Origin: [Flexibacter] sp. ATCC 35208
GTDB taxonomy: Bacteria; Bacteroidota; Bacteroidia; Chitinophagales; Chitinophagaceae
DNA: 48,656 nt
Reading direction: 5' to 3'
NCBI RefSeq assembly: GCF_001975825.1
Contig: NZ_MTKN01000063.1
Span: forward strand, 1 to 48,656
The stretch's first letter is position 1. Each line of letters opens with the position of its first letter. The notes under the pieces are model-generated. The model did no database searches, was not told where the DNA came from, and saw only the letters and a program-made list of their open reading frames with translations. This document shows, one piece after another, positions 24,801 through 34,417 of the stretch. The translations under genes and the position numbers were made by a program.

Positions 24801-26342
24801 TTAGTGTGCACTTTTGGTCGTTTTGATCAGCATGATGACCGGGATGCAAAGCGCAAAGAGAAATGCGAAGGTGATAAAGCCATGATTATAACTGAGCAGT
24901 GTTTGTTGACTGATGATGCTGTGATCCAGCATCTGGTATGCGGCAGTCCTGGCTTCGTCACTGGCATAACCTGCACTGATAAAGTTTTGTGTTAGCAATG
25001 CTGTTCTTTCCTGTGTGGCGGTATTGTACTCCGAAATATGTGCGACAAGGTTACTTCGTACAAATGCACTGTTCCTTGTCGTGTATATACTGATGAGCGC
25101 CACACCGATGGCGCCACCCAGTTGCCGTGTCATTGTTGACAGGCCGGTTGCCTGTGCCAGGTCTTTACCACGGAGTGTGCCTACAGCAATACCGATCATA
25201 TTAGGTGCTACCAAAGCCACTCCGATATTGCGGATGATGAACGGCCAGAAAAAGTCATCTTTGGAAGCATCAGGAGAAATTAAGGCCATGGGCAACAGGG
25301 AAATGATCACTATGATTAGGCCTGCAATCATCTGGATTTTCGGACTTACATTGACCAGTAATTTCTTACCTGCAATCATCCCGACAGCGCCCACTATTCC
25401 GCCAGAGATCAGGAAGGCGCCAGTTTGCGTAGCTGTCCATCCAAGTGATACCTGGGCAAGGAGTGGAAAAATGAAAAGGGTACCATTCGCCATAATGCCA
25501 TACATCATACCGATCACATTGCCAAGTACCAGATTGAAGTTCGAGTATAAGCGTAGTTCCACTGCTGGATGATCAGTAGTGAGTTCTCTCCATACAAAGG
25601 CGATGAATGAGCAGATAGAGATGGCAAAGAAGATGCGTATTTCTGCACTATCGAACCAGTCGTGAATAGAACCTTCTTCTAGGACATACTGCAGGGAACC
25701 TAATGCCATGGCTATAAAGGCAATGCCTGCCCAGTCGATCTTCGGAGGCCGGACAGCGTCGGGCAGGTCGGTGATATACTTCCAGGACAGTAAGGCGCCA
25801 ATCATACCCAGGGGTACATTCACAAAGAAGATCCAGTGCCATGAAAGTGTATCGGTAATATAACCTCCCAGCACTGGACCAAAAATGGGCCCTATCATGA
25901 TGCCGAGTGCAAAGGTGAGAAAGCCGGTTTTTGCCTGTTCAGGAGGAAATGCACCTAGCACGATAGACATTGCTGTTGATAACAATCCACCGCCGGCCAC
26001 GCCCTGAATGAACCGCCACAGCACTAAGATCCACAGGTTGGATGATAGGCCACACAGCAATGAGGTTAATGTGAAAACTACTACAGAACTGGTGAAATAC
26101 AACCTGCGACCAATCAGGTTCGCCAGCATTCCGGAGAGTGGAATGACGATCACGTTTCCAATACCGTAAGCGGTAGAGACCCAGCCAATTTCAGTGACAC
26201 TGGCGCCGATATTTCCGCTGATTTCCCTGAGCGACACATTCACAATGGTGCTATCGATCAGTTCCATCACTGCACAGGCAACACAGGTTAATACGAGTAT
26301 CCACTTCGCCGTGCCGGTAGGATATTGAGTTTCCGCAGTCAT
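24801..26342 (-). CDS. DHA2-family MFS drug exporter (EmrB/QacA type)
   Basis: The 513-aa protein has about 14 transmembrane helices. It carries the DHA2 helix 1 motif LIDSTIVNVSLREI, the loop motif GMLANLIGRR, LWRFIQGVAGGGLL, and the antiporter motif C IMIGPIFGPVLGGYITD. With HlyD and TolC it makes a tripartite pump across both membranes driven by protons. One base separates it from the HlyD gene. Substrates are unknown; the operon partner SIP suggests an iron chelator as one option. Confidence 0.93.
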   Translation of the reverse strand: MTAETQYPTGTAKWILVLTCVACAVMELIDSTIVNVSLREISGNIGASVTEIGWVSTAYGIGNVIVIPLSGMLANLIGRRLYFTSSVVVFTLTSLLCGLSSNLWILVLWRFIQGVAGGGLLSTAMSIVLGAFPPEQAKTGFLTFALGIMIGPIFGPVLGGYITDTLSWHWIFFVNVPLGMIGALLSWKYITDLPDAVRPPKIDWAGIAFIAMALGSLQYVLEEGSIHDWFDSAEIRIFFAISICSFIAFVWRELTTDHPAVELRLYSNFNLVLGNVIGMMYGIMANGTLFIFPLLAQVSLGWTATQTGAFLISGGIVGAVGMIAGKKLLVNVSPKIQMIAGLIIVIISLLPMALISPDASKDDFFWPFIIRNIGVALVAPNMIGIAVGTLRGKDLAQATGLSTMTRQLGGAIGVALISIYTTRNSAFVRSNLVAHISEYNTATQERTALLTQNFISAGYASDEARTAAYQMLDHSIISQQTLLSYNHGFITFAFLFALCIPVIMLIKTTKSAH

Positions 26343-26343
26343 A

Positions 26344-27408
26344 TCAGTTTACTTTAACTTTTACGAAAACACTAAGGCCTGGATACAATTGTTCCTTTAC
26401 AGTTTGCGGATCCAGTTTGATCCGTATAGGAAACCGCTGGGCGATTTTGATAAAATTGCCCGTAGCATTATCAGGTGGTACCAGTGCAAAGCGCGCACCT
26501 GTGGCACCGCCATAGGAATCTATCGTGCCTGTTAATTTAATTTCTTCATAGGCATCTACAGAAATGCTGACTGGCTGCCCGGCTTTAATCCTGCTCATCT
26601 GTGTTTCCTTGAAATTGGCAGTGACCCAGAATTCCCTGTGATTGATAACAGCGCAGAGCGCCTGTCCTGCATTAATAAACTGTCCCGTCTGCACATTGCG
26701 TTTGGTAACGATGCCATCGAATGGCGCGATTACGTAAGCATGACGAAGACGTTCCTTTGCAGCGTCCAGTGCTGCCTGTTTCTGAAGGATGACATTTTGT
26801 GCGAGAGATACCTGTTTCTCTTCCGTCAAAGCACGGGTTTTCAGGCTAACGCTGTTACTTGCAGAAGACTGTTCCATCGCTTTAGCTTTGAGGTAAGCCG
26901 CTTTGGTCACATCTACCTGTGTGGAGTAGTGTTCATAATCAGTTTGGGTAATAGCTTTAATAGCCAGCAGTTGCCTGGCGCGATTAAAGTCCGTAACGGC
27001 TTTGTCGTAAGTGGCTTTTGCAGATTCTATACCCTGTGTATCAGACTGCGATTCAAACATCGCTGCATTTGCATTTTGGAGACTTGCGGCGGCCATGCCT
27101 TGCGAAACGGCGACATTCAGTCTGGCATTTTCCAGTTCAGCGGCAATACGGCTGGTATCTGCTTTTAACTCAGCGGTCCCGAATACGATCAGGGTATCCC
27201 CTTTTTTTACTTCCTGGTTATCTCTGAAACGGATATCAGCAATGTAGCCTGTGATACCTGCTCTGACAGGTAAGAGATCGCCATCCAACTGCGCGTTGTC
27301 GGTGGTTTCATAAGCTTTGCCAGCGATATATGCATTGATGCCATAGCCAAGGGCGAGGAGTGCAACCGACGCTCCGATGACCCATTTGGTCCTATTCTTT
27401 TTTTCCAT
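26344..27408 (-). CDS. HlyD/EmrA-family membrane fusion protein
   Basis: The 354-aa protein has one N-terminal transmembrane helix (residues about 9-28), the lipoyl-like half motif DNAQLDGDLLPVRAGITGYI, a coiled-coil hairpin (residues about 85-200) and the second half motif YVIAPFDGIVTKRNVQTGQFI. It links the MFS pump to the TolC channel. It is the first gene of the minus-strand operon and follows the AraC gene by 78 bases. Confidence 0.93.
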   Translation of the reverse strand: MEKKNRTKWVIGASVALLALGYGINAYIAGKAYETTDNAQLDGDLLPVRAGITGYIADIRFRDNQEVKKGDTLIVFGTAELKADTSRIAAELENARLNVAVSQGMAAASLQNANAAMFESQSDTQGIESAKATYDKAVTDFNRARQLLAIKAITQTDYEHYSTQVDVTKAAYLKAKAMEQSSASNSVSLKTRALTEEKQVSLAQNVILQKQAALDAAKERLRHAYVIAPFDGIVTKRNVQTGQFINAGQALCAVINHREFWVTANFKETQMSRIKAGQPVSISVDAYEEIKLTGTIDSYGGATGARFALVPPDNATGNFIKIAQRFPIRIKLDPQTVKEQLYPGLSVFVKVKVN

Positions 27409-27486
27409 TTTTTGTCTTGATTTATCAACACAAAGGACGGAAGGAAGTGAGGGCGAAACAATGAACCAATGCAGGGAATGTCTGGA

Positions 27487-28323
27487 CTATTTGCGGGAAC
27501 TGATGCGAAATTGAAGGGGTGGCATACCGGCGGTCTTTGTAAATAGCCGGGTAAAATAAAAGGTATCTGTATAACCGAGCAGATGGGAAATCTCTTTCAC
27601 GGTGCTGTTGGTATAGAAGAGCATGCGTTTTGCTTCCAGCATGATTTCCTGATGAATCCAGTAACTCACAGGATGACCAGTGGTATCTTTTACTGCTTCA
27701 TTGAGGTAAGAAGGGGAGATGTTGAGCGCAGATGCGTATTCAGAGGGGCCTTTCATTTCCCGGTAGCTTACCATCAACAGACTTCTGAACTGTCTGGTAA
27801 TGAGCAGGGGGCGAAGGGCCGCCTGTTCAGAGAAAAGATGATCACTTTGGCAGGCGGCTACAAACTGACCGATACAGACTTCCAGCATAGCGGTATCTTC
27901 AGGATATTCATCGCTCAATTTTCCCAGCAGTAGCAGACTGTCTCTGAGTAATTTTCCTTTTGAAGGATGTAGTGCGACTGCTTGATTCCGGATGGCAAAT
28001 TCAGTCAGTATGGCCCGGTGATTTTCACTGATGCGAACGGAATCCATGGCCAGTACCCATGCAGTGGCGTTCATCATAGAGAGACCATAATGTACTTGTC
28101 CCGGCATCAGGCAATAGATTGCACAGTCCTGAATATTGATTTCCTGAAAATCAACTTTCAATTTGGTATTGCCTTCCAGCTGAAAATATAGCAGATAGTT
28201 ATCGTCACGATGGGCCTGGTTCCAGTGAGTGATGTGGTTCAAATCGGAGAGTGATGACATCTCAAAGGTTTTATTCGCTCTTTCAAGGAAGTGATATACA
28301 GGTATGGCTGGTTTCTGTTTCAT
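27487..28323 (-). CDS. AraC-family regulator, likely controls the efflux operon
   Basis: The start at MKQKPAIPVYHFLERANKTF gives a 278-aa protein; a frame beginning 23 codons earlier is not typical of the family. The N-terminal half is a cupin-like sensor (NYLLYFQLEGNTKLKVDFQE) and the C-terminal half a double HTH (ASALNISPSYLNEAVKDTTG; VKEISHLLGYTDTFYFTRLF). It is transcribed in the same direction and directly upstream of the HlyD gene, so it is the natural regulator of the pump. Confidence 0.88.
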   Translation of the reverse strand: MKQKPAIPVYHFLERANKTFEMSSLSDLNHITHWNQAHRDDNYLLYFQLEGNTKLKVDFQEINIQDCAIYCLMPGQVHYGLSMMNATAWVLAMDSVRISENHRAILTEFAIRNQAVALHPSKGKLLRDSLLLLGKLSDEYPEDTAMLEVCIGQFVAACQSDHLFSEQAALRPLLITRQFRSLLMVSYREMKGPSEYASALNISPSYLNEAVKDTTGHPVSYWIHQEIMLEAKRMLFYTNSTVKEISHLLGYTDTFYFTRLFTKTAGMPPLQFRISSRK

Positions 28324-28433
28324 GATGATAAAGCTACATTGACCTGGTATATTTAGATATAGACAAATCCGGGGTAAGTATGGACTATTCACGGGAGATA
28401 CAATAGTATAAGGAGCCGGTAGCTTTTCTTATA

Positions 28434-28598
28434 CTATTGTAACCCTAAACTTCCACCAACTACAGAGATAGATTGGCCATTGATATAGCCTGCATCCCTG
28501 GATGCCAGAAACAGCGCTGTACCGGCAATTTCTGCAGCAAGACCTGCACGGCCAAGCGCATTCCATTTTTTGTAAGAAGCTAATTGGCTCTGGTGCAT
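28434..28598 (-). pseudogene. C-terminal scrap of an SDR oxidoreductase
   Basis: The frame reads MHQSQLASYKKWNALGRAGL and then AAEIAGTALFLASRDAGYIN followed by GQSISVVGG, the C-terminal segment of a classical SDR (GRxGxPxEIAxxxxFLASxxxxxxxGQxxxVDGG), with Val in place of the conserved Asp. The first 190 or so residues are missing. It lies close to an AraC scrap on the opposite strand, as if a divergent AraC/SDR pair had been deleted in the middle. Confidence 0.65.
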
Positions 28599-28640
28599 AA
28601 TCAGCCTTCACAGGACTGGACAGCGGAAGCGCCTGGTAAG

Positions 28641-28745
28641 CAGGTGGGGATGTCGGGAACTTTGTTTTTTAACAGGTTTAAAACATTGGTAGGGGAGACG
28701 CCGTTAACCTATTTAACGAACTGGCGGATCAGGAAGTCATTTTGA
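28641..28745 (+). pseudogene. C-terminal scrap of an AraC-family regulator
   Basis: In frame with the stop at 28743-28745 the sequence reads QVGMSGTLFFNRFKTLVGET and then PLTYLTNWRIRKSF, the second HTH of the cupin-type AraC regulators (VGMSRTxFxRFxxLVGxxPxxYLxxWRM). Everything before it is lost. It overlaps the last 17 bases of the HAD gene on the other strand. Confidence 0.6.
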
Positions 28746-29523
28746 AATACACTAACGCATTCCAGATACCATCATTGTCGATATCGTCCGTCACATAATC
28801 TGCAATTGCTTTTACATCATCCGTAGCATTTCCCATAGCAATGCCGATACCTGTATGTTTTAACATTTCGATATCATTCCCGCCATCTCCAAAGGCCATG
28901 GTCTCTGATATATGAAACCCGAAGTGCTGACAAAAGACTTCGATACCTACTTTTTTACTGATCCCTTTAGGATTGATATCGGCAGAGTGTGGTGCCCATC
29001 TGGTAGCGATGCTATTGGGCATGATATTGCTCATGAAATCAAGTTCATCTTCAGGATTCAGTAAGATGTTCGCCTGCAGGATATTGGCGATATCCGGATT
29101 GTTACGGTCTACCAGCGGAGGTACGGGCAGGTTCAGGTAAGCGTACATATTGATAATCTCAGGTGTTGCCTCATTGACAAAGTGGCAATCTTCATACATC
29201 AGTGAAAAATTCAGTGGCTGCTTGCTGGTATAGTTCAGTAATTGCTGAATATCCTGCGGATCCAGTGTTTGTTTGAACAGGACGCTTTTGTCTCTTGCTA
29301 CACAACAACCTCCGTTAAATGTGATATAACCGTCAAATTCCAGGTGTTGAATATGGCTGATGGCATTGATAGAGCGGCCGGTGGCTATAAAAACCCTGAT
29401 CCCTTTTTCCCGCAGGTGCGCAAGTGCACGTGTGGTAGAATCCGGAATGGTTTTCGTTTTGAAACTGACGAGTGTACCATCAATATCAAAAAAAACGGCT
29501 TTAACAGTTGTAGCATTATCCAT
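28729..29523 (-). CDS. Cof-type HAD-superfamily phosphatase
   Basis: The start at MDNATTVKAVFFDIDGTLVS gives 264 residues; a frame nine codons longer is less typical. Motif I is FFDIDGTL, motif II FIATGRS, and the C-terminal part has SKKVGIEVFCQHFG and FGDGGNDIEMLKHTGIGIAMGNA. The C2 cap lies between. It should dephosphorylate a small phosphorylated metabolite. Its 3' end runs into the AraC remnant. Confidence 0.9.
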   Translation of the reverse strand: MDNATTVKAVFFDIDGTLVSFKTKTIPDSTTRALAHLREKGIRVFIATGRSINAISHIQHLEFDGYITFNGGCCVARDKSVLFKQTLDPQDIQQLLNYTSKQPLNFSLMYEDCHFVNEATPEIINMYAYLNLPVPPLVDRNNPDIANILQANILLNPEDELDFMSNIMPNSIATRWAPHSADINPKGISKKVGIEVFCQHFGFHISETMAFGDGGNDIEMLKHTGIGIAMGNATDDVKAIADYVTDDIDNDGIWNALVYFKMTS

Positions 29524-29747
29524 GAGCCTTGTTTCAGGTTGAATCGGCAAAATTAGATAAATAGTCTTTCATTCTGATAGTCCAAAGTGAAAAAAAGAGG
29601 GTAGTCCAATGTCAGGCCAGGAAAAGACGCCAGGGGGTACTGGGGAGCCCTGTTGACGATCAGGGGCGAGTGCTCCAGGAAGCTCTATGAAAGACCAGGA
29701 CACCCACTAAATAATTTTTTGCTAAATTGATTCAGCAAATTCACGTT

Positions 29748-32060
29748 ATGAAGTTACTTTATACCTTATTCTCCCTTACTGTACTATGCAGTCAGCTCTG
29801 TTTTGGTCAGCATACCCGTTCCTGGAACTCCCAGTGGATAGGGCTGAAAGCACCATTTGATAATGGCAAAAGCTATGGCGTTTGTTACTTCAGAAGGTCT
29901 ATTGATCTGTCTGAAAGGCCGCAAAGTTTCATTATTCACGCTTCCGCCGATAATAGGTACAAGTTGTACGTAAATGGCCAACTCGTATCCATCGGTCCTG
30001 CCAAAGGGGATTTTTACAACTGGAACTATGAAACCATCGATCTGGCGCCTTACCTTACCAAAGGTAAAAACAGCATTGCCGCCATCGTCTGGAACGAAGC
30101 CGAGTTCCGCCCGGAATGGCAAATGACTTTAAGAACCGCATTTATTATACAGGGGAATACACCTGCTGAAGACATCATAAATACCAACGACACCTGGAAA
30201 TGTGTGCAGGACAAGGCATTCTCGCCACTATGGGGCTTCTTTGCCGCTACCAATGGTGAAATTGTCGATATGAATAAAACTATCCCCAACTGGCAGGCAA
30301 AAGACTTTGATGACAGTGGCTGGCCGCCGGCTGGCAACTTATTCCAGGGCCAGTTAAAAGGAGCTGGGGATGGTTTTGGCTACATGCTTGTACCCAGTAC
30401 CATCCCGGCAAGGGAACTGACTTACCAGCCTGTCACCGTTATCCGCAAAGGAGCCGCTCTGCCGGCCACTATTCCTGCCAATACGGAGACCACTATCTTA
30501 CTCGATCAGACCTACGAAACCAATGCATATCCTACCATCTGTTTCAGTGGCGGTAAAGATGCCGGTATCTCTCTTAGTTATGCCGAAGCGCTTTATGATC
30601 ATCAGGAGCCTTATGGTTCCCACAAAAGCAATAGAAATGATGTAGAAGGGAAAGACTTTTTCGGTGTCAAAGACAGTCTGACCAGTAATGGCGGTAAAGG
30701 CCAGACTTTTACGCCTTTTAATTTCCGTACTTTCCGGTACATCCGGCTATCTGTACATACCAAAGATGCGCCTATAGTGATCGATAGTCTGTATGGTACC
30801 TTCACGGGGTATCCATTCAAACAAACAGCTCTCTTTAAATCAGAAGATACTGTTATTCCAAAAATTCTAGACATTGGCTGGCGTACAGCCCGGCTCAATG
30901 CCTTCGAAACGTATACAGACTGCCCTTTCTACGAGCAGTTACAATACATCGGAGATACCCGTATTCAGGCTATGATCTCTTATTACTATAGTGGTGATGA
31001 CAGATTGGCCCGTCATGCCCTCGATCTGATGGATCAATCCCGGTTGCCCGAAGGGGTGACGCTTAGCCGTTATCCCACCCATACCACACAGGTTATTTCA
31101 ACTTTTTCGTTATGGTATATTGGCATGCTCCATGATTTCTTCATGTACAGACATGATAATGATTTTATTAAAGATAAGCTGCCGGGTGTAAGAGGTATCC
31201 TGGACTTCTTCAGCAAATATCAACTGGCAGACGGCTCTCTCGCCAATACTCCTTATTGGAACTTTGTAGACTGGGCCTCTGGAAAAGACTGGAATGGAGG
31301 GGCGCCTCCCAAAGGTAGCGATGGCAGTTCTGCTATTGTAGATATGCAATTATTATGGGCGTATCAATGGGCGGCACAAATGGAAACTACACCTACCAAT
31401 ATCGCATTGTACAATCAAAAAGCAGCACAGTTAACAAAGACCATCAAACAGAAATATTGGGATGCAGGTAAAGGTATTTTTGCGGATACAAAAGAGAAGG
31501 ATCATTTTTCTCAACACGCTAATTCATTGGCTATTCTGACGGGTCTTGTAAATAAAGCGGATCTGCCTGTACTCAGCAGAAAGCTACTGAGTGATGCTAC
31601 GCTCACTCAGTGCTCTATCTACTTTAAATACTACCTGCATCAGGCGCTGGTAAAGGCGGGTATGGGAGATGATTATATCAACTGGCTGGGTATCTGGAAA
31701 GAGAATATTGCTATGGGATTGACTACCTGGGCAGAATATTCTGATGTAGGGTATTCCCGTTCTGACTGTCATGCATGGGGAAGTAGTCCTAATATTGAAT
31801 TTTTCAGGACTGTACTCGGCATAGACAGCGACGCGCCGGGTTTTAGCAAAATAAAGATCGAACCACACTTAGGTAATCTGAAGGATGTAAATGGCGAAAT
31901 GCTGCATCCTTTTGGTAAGATCAGTGTGAGTTATGTATACAAAGCAGGCCAATGGAACCTGGATGTGCAATTGCCCGCCAATACGGCTGGTGTATTCATC
32001 TGGAAAGGCAAGTCCTATGTCATCAAAGCCGGGAATAATAAAATCAGGTTGCAGGCATAG
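29748..32060 (+). CDS. Secreted alpha-L-rhamnosidase-like enzyme (GH78)
   Basis: The start at MKLLYTLFSLTVLCSQLCFG (signal peptide) gives 770 residues; a TTG start 7 codons upstream is less likely. N-terminal beta domains (HASADNRYKLYVNGQLVSIG) precede an alpha/alpha barrel with TDCPFYEQLQYIGDTRIQ, which corresponds to the GH78 motif TDCPxREKxxWxGD, and a C-terminal beta domain (GFSKIKIEPHLGNLKDVNGE). GH78 removes rhamnose from pectins and glycosides. The Arg-Glu pair is replaced by Tyr-Glu here, so some divergence from the classic enzymes is possible. Confidence 0.85.
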   Translation: MKLLYTLFSLTVLCSQLCFGQHTRSWNSQWIGLKAPFDNGKSYGVCYFRRSIDLSERPQSFIIHASADNRYKLYVNGQLVSIGPAKGDFYNWNYETIDLAPYLTKGKNSIAAIVWNEAEFRPEWQMTLRTAFIIQGNTPAEDIINTNDTWKCVQDKAFSPLWGFFAATNGEIVDMNKTIPNWQAKDFDDSGWPPAGNLFQGQLKGAGDGFGYMLVPSTIPARELTYQPVTVIRKGAALPATIPANTETTILLDQTYETNAYPTICFSGGKDAGISLSYAEALYDHQEPYGSHKSNRNDVEGKDFFGVKDSLTSNGGKGQTFTPFNFRTFRYIRLSVHTKDAPIVIDSLYGTFTGYPFKQTALFKSEDTVIPKILDIGWRTARLNAFETYTDCPFYEQLQYIGDTRIQAMISYYYSGDDRLARHALDLMDQSRLPEGVTLSRYPTHTTQVISTFSLWYIGMLHDFFMYRHDNDFIKDKLPGVRGILDFFSKYQLADGSLANTPYWNFVDWASGKDWNGGAPPKGSDGSSAIVDMQLLWAYQWAAQMETTPTNIALYNQKAAQLTKTIKQKYWDAGKGIFADTKEKDHFSQHANSLAILTGLVNKADLPVLSRKLLSDATLTQCSIYFKYYLHQALVKAGMGDDYINWLGIWKENIAMGLTTWAEYSDVGYSRSDCHAWGSSPNIEFFRTVLGIDSDAPGFSKIKIEPHLGNLKDVNGEMLHPFGKISVSYVYKAGQWNLDVQLPANTAGVFIWKGKSYVIKAGNNKIRLQA

Positions 32061-32155
32061 TTTATGATTTTGCAGATATATACGAGAGGATGACAAACAG
32101 TACTGATAACGTTCATTCCCGTATTGTAAAATGCTTTCAAACACCTGAGTAACAA

Positions 32156-32193
32156 AGCTACCAGGCAAAGGTTGTATACTTTGCCTGGTAGCT
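32156..32193. terminator. Perfect 15-bp hairpin between converging genes
   Basis: Arms 32156-32170 and 32179-32193 pair perfectly around an 8-base loop, two bases after the stop of the TPR gene. The T-runs are weak on both sides. Confidence 0.7.
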
Positions 32194-32194
32194 C

Positions 32195-34012
32195 TTACAG
32201 AGAACGGATGTATTCATCCAGTTCTTCTTCTTTGCCAAGGCCCAGTTTTAATTTGATACGATACCGCGACATCAGGATACTCTTTGGTGCAATACCTAGT
32301 CGCTGAGATACTTCTTTGTTGGTAAGGCCTATGTAGATGTAAGCACAATGTTTCAGGTCCAGCCTGGAAAGCGTATTATCAGATCGCTCTTTCAGTTTAT
32401 CAAATACTTCCTGGCTCACATTGTCAAAATCTGCTTTGTCTTCTGCCAGTGAATCATCCAGTCGTTTATCGTGATCGATGATCCTGTTGATCTGCGTCAA
32501 CACTGTTTTATTGTTGGTATGCTCGGCAATTTTCTTTTGTAAGGTTTGCACCAGCGCATTTTTCTGTTCTACCTGTAGGGTGCCTGCCAACAGGTCTTTT
32601 TGCATACGCTCCTGTCTTTCCTGCATGAGTTGTTGTTCGGCAATGAGGCGCATGGCTGCTTCATCTTTCAGGCGTGCATGCATGCCCAGTTGTTTGAGCC
32701 GGAAATGATAGGATCGGAACAGGAAGATGGCGGCAGTCAGCAATGCCAGTGCCAGTCCTATATAGAGATAGCCCAGTGTCTTGTGCAGACTGGCAGTCTG
32801 TTGCAGATTTTTGAGGGCAATCGCCGTTTTCTCTGCCTGATATCTGGCTTCCAGTTCTTTGGTGATGTTTAGCTTTTCTTCATTGTAGAGTTCAGTATAC
32901 AAAACTGCAAATTGCTGTTGGTATTGGAGGGCTTCTTTATAATTGCCCTGTTTCTCTGCCAGGGATGAAAGGGCAGACATGAACTGTATTTTCGTCGCCA
33001 GGTTTTTGGTACTGTCTTTATTTACAACAGCCAGTCCTTTTTGCAGCAGGTCTTCTGCCTGCGCATAGTGGCCGGCAGCAGCTTCAAAATCACTTTTCAT
33101 GCCATAGCAATTGGAAATCACTTCCAGGTGGTGGGTTTCAAAACCGATCTTCTGTGCAAAGTCCAGGTAATGAAACACTGTATCTCTGTAAGAAGCAGGG
33201 AAGTTTTGTGCATAGAGGTCAGCCAGATTTAGCGCTATGATCGCCGTGGTGCTATGGAATATGATGCGGTCTTTATTGTTTAAATAAGTAGTGAGCGCGA
33301 TCTTATTATAATATATAGCGGAGTCCAGCGCGTTTTTGTCCTGTGTATGCGCCATGTGATAATATTGCCAGTAGGTACCCAATGTCTGATAGGCAAGAAG
33401 GATATTATCGTAGTCCTTACTTATCAATGAGGCCTGTAGAGACAGCTGTGCATATTTCTTATGCAGGGGGTTATCTTCCTGATTGGCATAGATGCTGGCA
33501 ATTTCATAATATACTGCCGCCTCATAATTGGCCGATCCCGTTTTCTCCAGGTATTTTAATGCCTGCTGGGCGCTGAGTAGTGCTTCTTTAGTATTCCCTT
33601 TAATATCTTCCATCCAGGATTTACGGTACCAGGCGATGCCTTTTGCCAGTTGGCTTGCTGTTTTTTCTGCATAGTACACAGCACTATCCACTACCATGGC
33701 AGACTTCGAAAGGTCATTTGCCTGGATATAGATCTGTGCCAATATGGCATATGAAATCGAAGTGTACTGTGCATCAGGAAGGGTACGGCTCAGGGCCACT
33801 GCCTGTAGTCCGAGGTCTATCGCATGCTTATTTTCTGTAATAGATTTAGCCCTTGCCAGTAGGCCCAGGGTGATCACTTTTTGTTCAGGTGTAATATTTT
33901 TTTGAGCTAACACTGTACTGAGAGAATCAGCGGGGGTACGGGCTGCGCATGAAAACACCTGTAAGGTGATAACAATAATGGATATGGTTATCTTATTGAT
34001 TAACTGCAACAT
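32195..34012 (-). CDS. Membrane-anchored TPR protein with C-terminal LuxR-like HTH
   Basis: The start at MLQLINKITISIIVITLQVF gives 605 residues with a signal sequence. TPR-like helical repeats fill residues about 30-390, one transmembrane helix is near 408-430 (LGYLYIGLALALLTAAIFLF), a coiled coil follows, and the C-terminus is a HTH (YIYIGLTNKEVSQRLGIAPK; SILMSRYRIKLKLGL). This is the one-component, periplasmic TPR sensor type common in Bacteroidota. The signal and target are unknown; it converges on the rhamnosidase gene. Confidence 0.85.
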   Translation of the reverse strand: MLQLINKITISIIVITLQVFSCAARTPADSLSTVLAQKNITPEQKVITLGLLARAKSITENKHAIDLGLQAVALSRTLPDAQYTSISYAILAQIYIQANDLSKSAMVVDSAVYYAEKTASQLAKGIAWYRKSWMEDIKGNTKEALLSAQQALKYLEKTGSANYEAAVYYEIASIYANQEDNPLHKKYAQLSLQASLISKDYDNILLAYQTLGTYWQYYHMAHTQDKNALDSAIYYNKIALTTYLNNKDRIIFHSTTAIIALNLADLYAQNFPASYRDTVFHYLDFAQKIGFETHHLEVISNCYGMKSDFEAAAGHYAQAEDLLQKGLAVVNKDSTKNLATKIQFMSALSSLAEKQGNYKEALQYQQQFAVLYTELYNEEKLNITKELEARYQAEKTAIALKNLQQTASLHKTLGYLYIGLALALLTAAIFLFRSYHFRLKQLGMHARLKDEAAMRLIAEQQLMQERQERMQKDLLAGTLQVEQKNALVQTLQKKIAEHTNNKTVLTQINRIIDHDKRLDDSLAEDKADFDNVSQEVFDKLKERSDNTLSRLDLKHCAYIYIGLTNKEVSQRLGIAPKSILMSRYRIKLKLGLGKEEELDEYIRSL

Positions 34013-34169
34013 ATGTCTTTCTGTAGGGTGTTTGTAGTTGGCATTTTTTAGCCCATGTAGAGCATTTGTAGATACCAGATTTTCATTTTCGCTGCCCACT
34101 ATAACTATTTTTGAGGACACACAAGTGGGTATAAATATAATATAAGAAGATAAAATCGCGAGGGTAAAA

Positions 34170-34400
34170 ATGATGCAGTATTTTGAATTTCAGGAAGAGC
34201 ATGTATCGTGCTTTATAGAAATTACTTTGGAGGACAGAATAGTGAGAACAAGGTCAGGACAAAAAGGCACACAAGGTGTTGCGACAGAAAAAGTATTCAG
34301 GGATGCCTGTACGGCTGCCGAGGAATTCGACCGGTTGATCCAGGAGAAGAAAGAAGATGATGCTTTTTATTTCCGGTTAGGAGATGAGTACAGGCTGTAA
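34170..34400 (+). CDS. Small WGR-domain protein
   Basis: The 76-aa protein is a single WGR-like domain: FIEITLEDRIVRTRSGQKGT followed by QGVATEKVFRDACTAAEEFD, with RSGQKGTQG in place of the usual RWGRIGTQG, and ending FYFRLGDEYRL. WGR domains bind DNA ends or nucleic acids in PARP and related proteins. Alone, its role is unknown. It is divergent to the TPR gene and just ahead of an AraC gene. Confidence 0.75.
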   Translation: MMQYFEFQEEHVSCFIEITLEDRIVRTRSGQKGTQGVATEKVFRDACTAAEEFDRLIQEKKEDDAFYFRLGDEYRL

Positions 34401-34404
34401 CCTG

Positions 34405-34412
34405 TACCTTTG
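34405..34412 (+). promoter_or_regulatory. Candidate -7 box of the AraC gene
   Basis: TACCTTTG is an exact TAnnTTTG match that ends five bases before the ATG at 34418, again implying a very short or absent leader. Confidence 0.4.
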
Positions 34413-34417
34413 TATTT

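Noticed and set aside
29551..29747. Possible gene remnant between the HAD and GH78 genes
   Set aside because: All six frames were read for family-like patterns and none was convincing.
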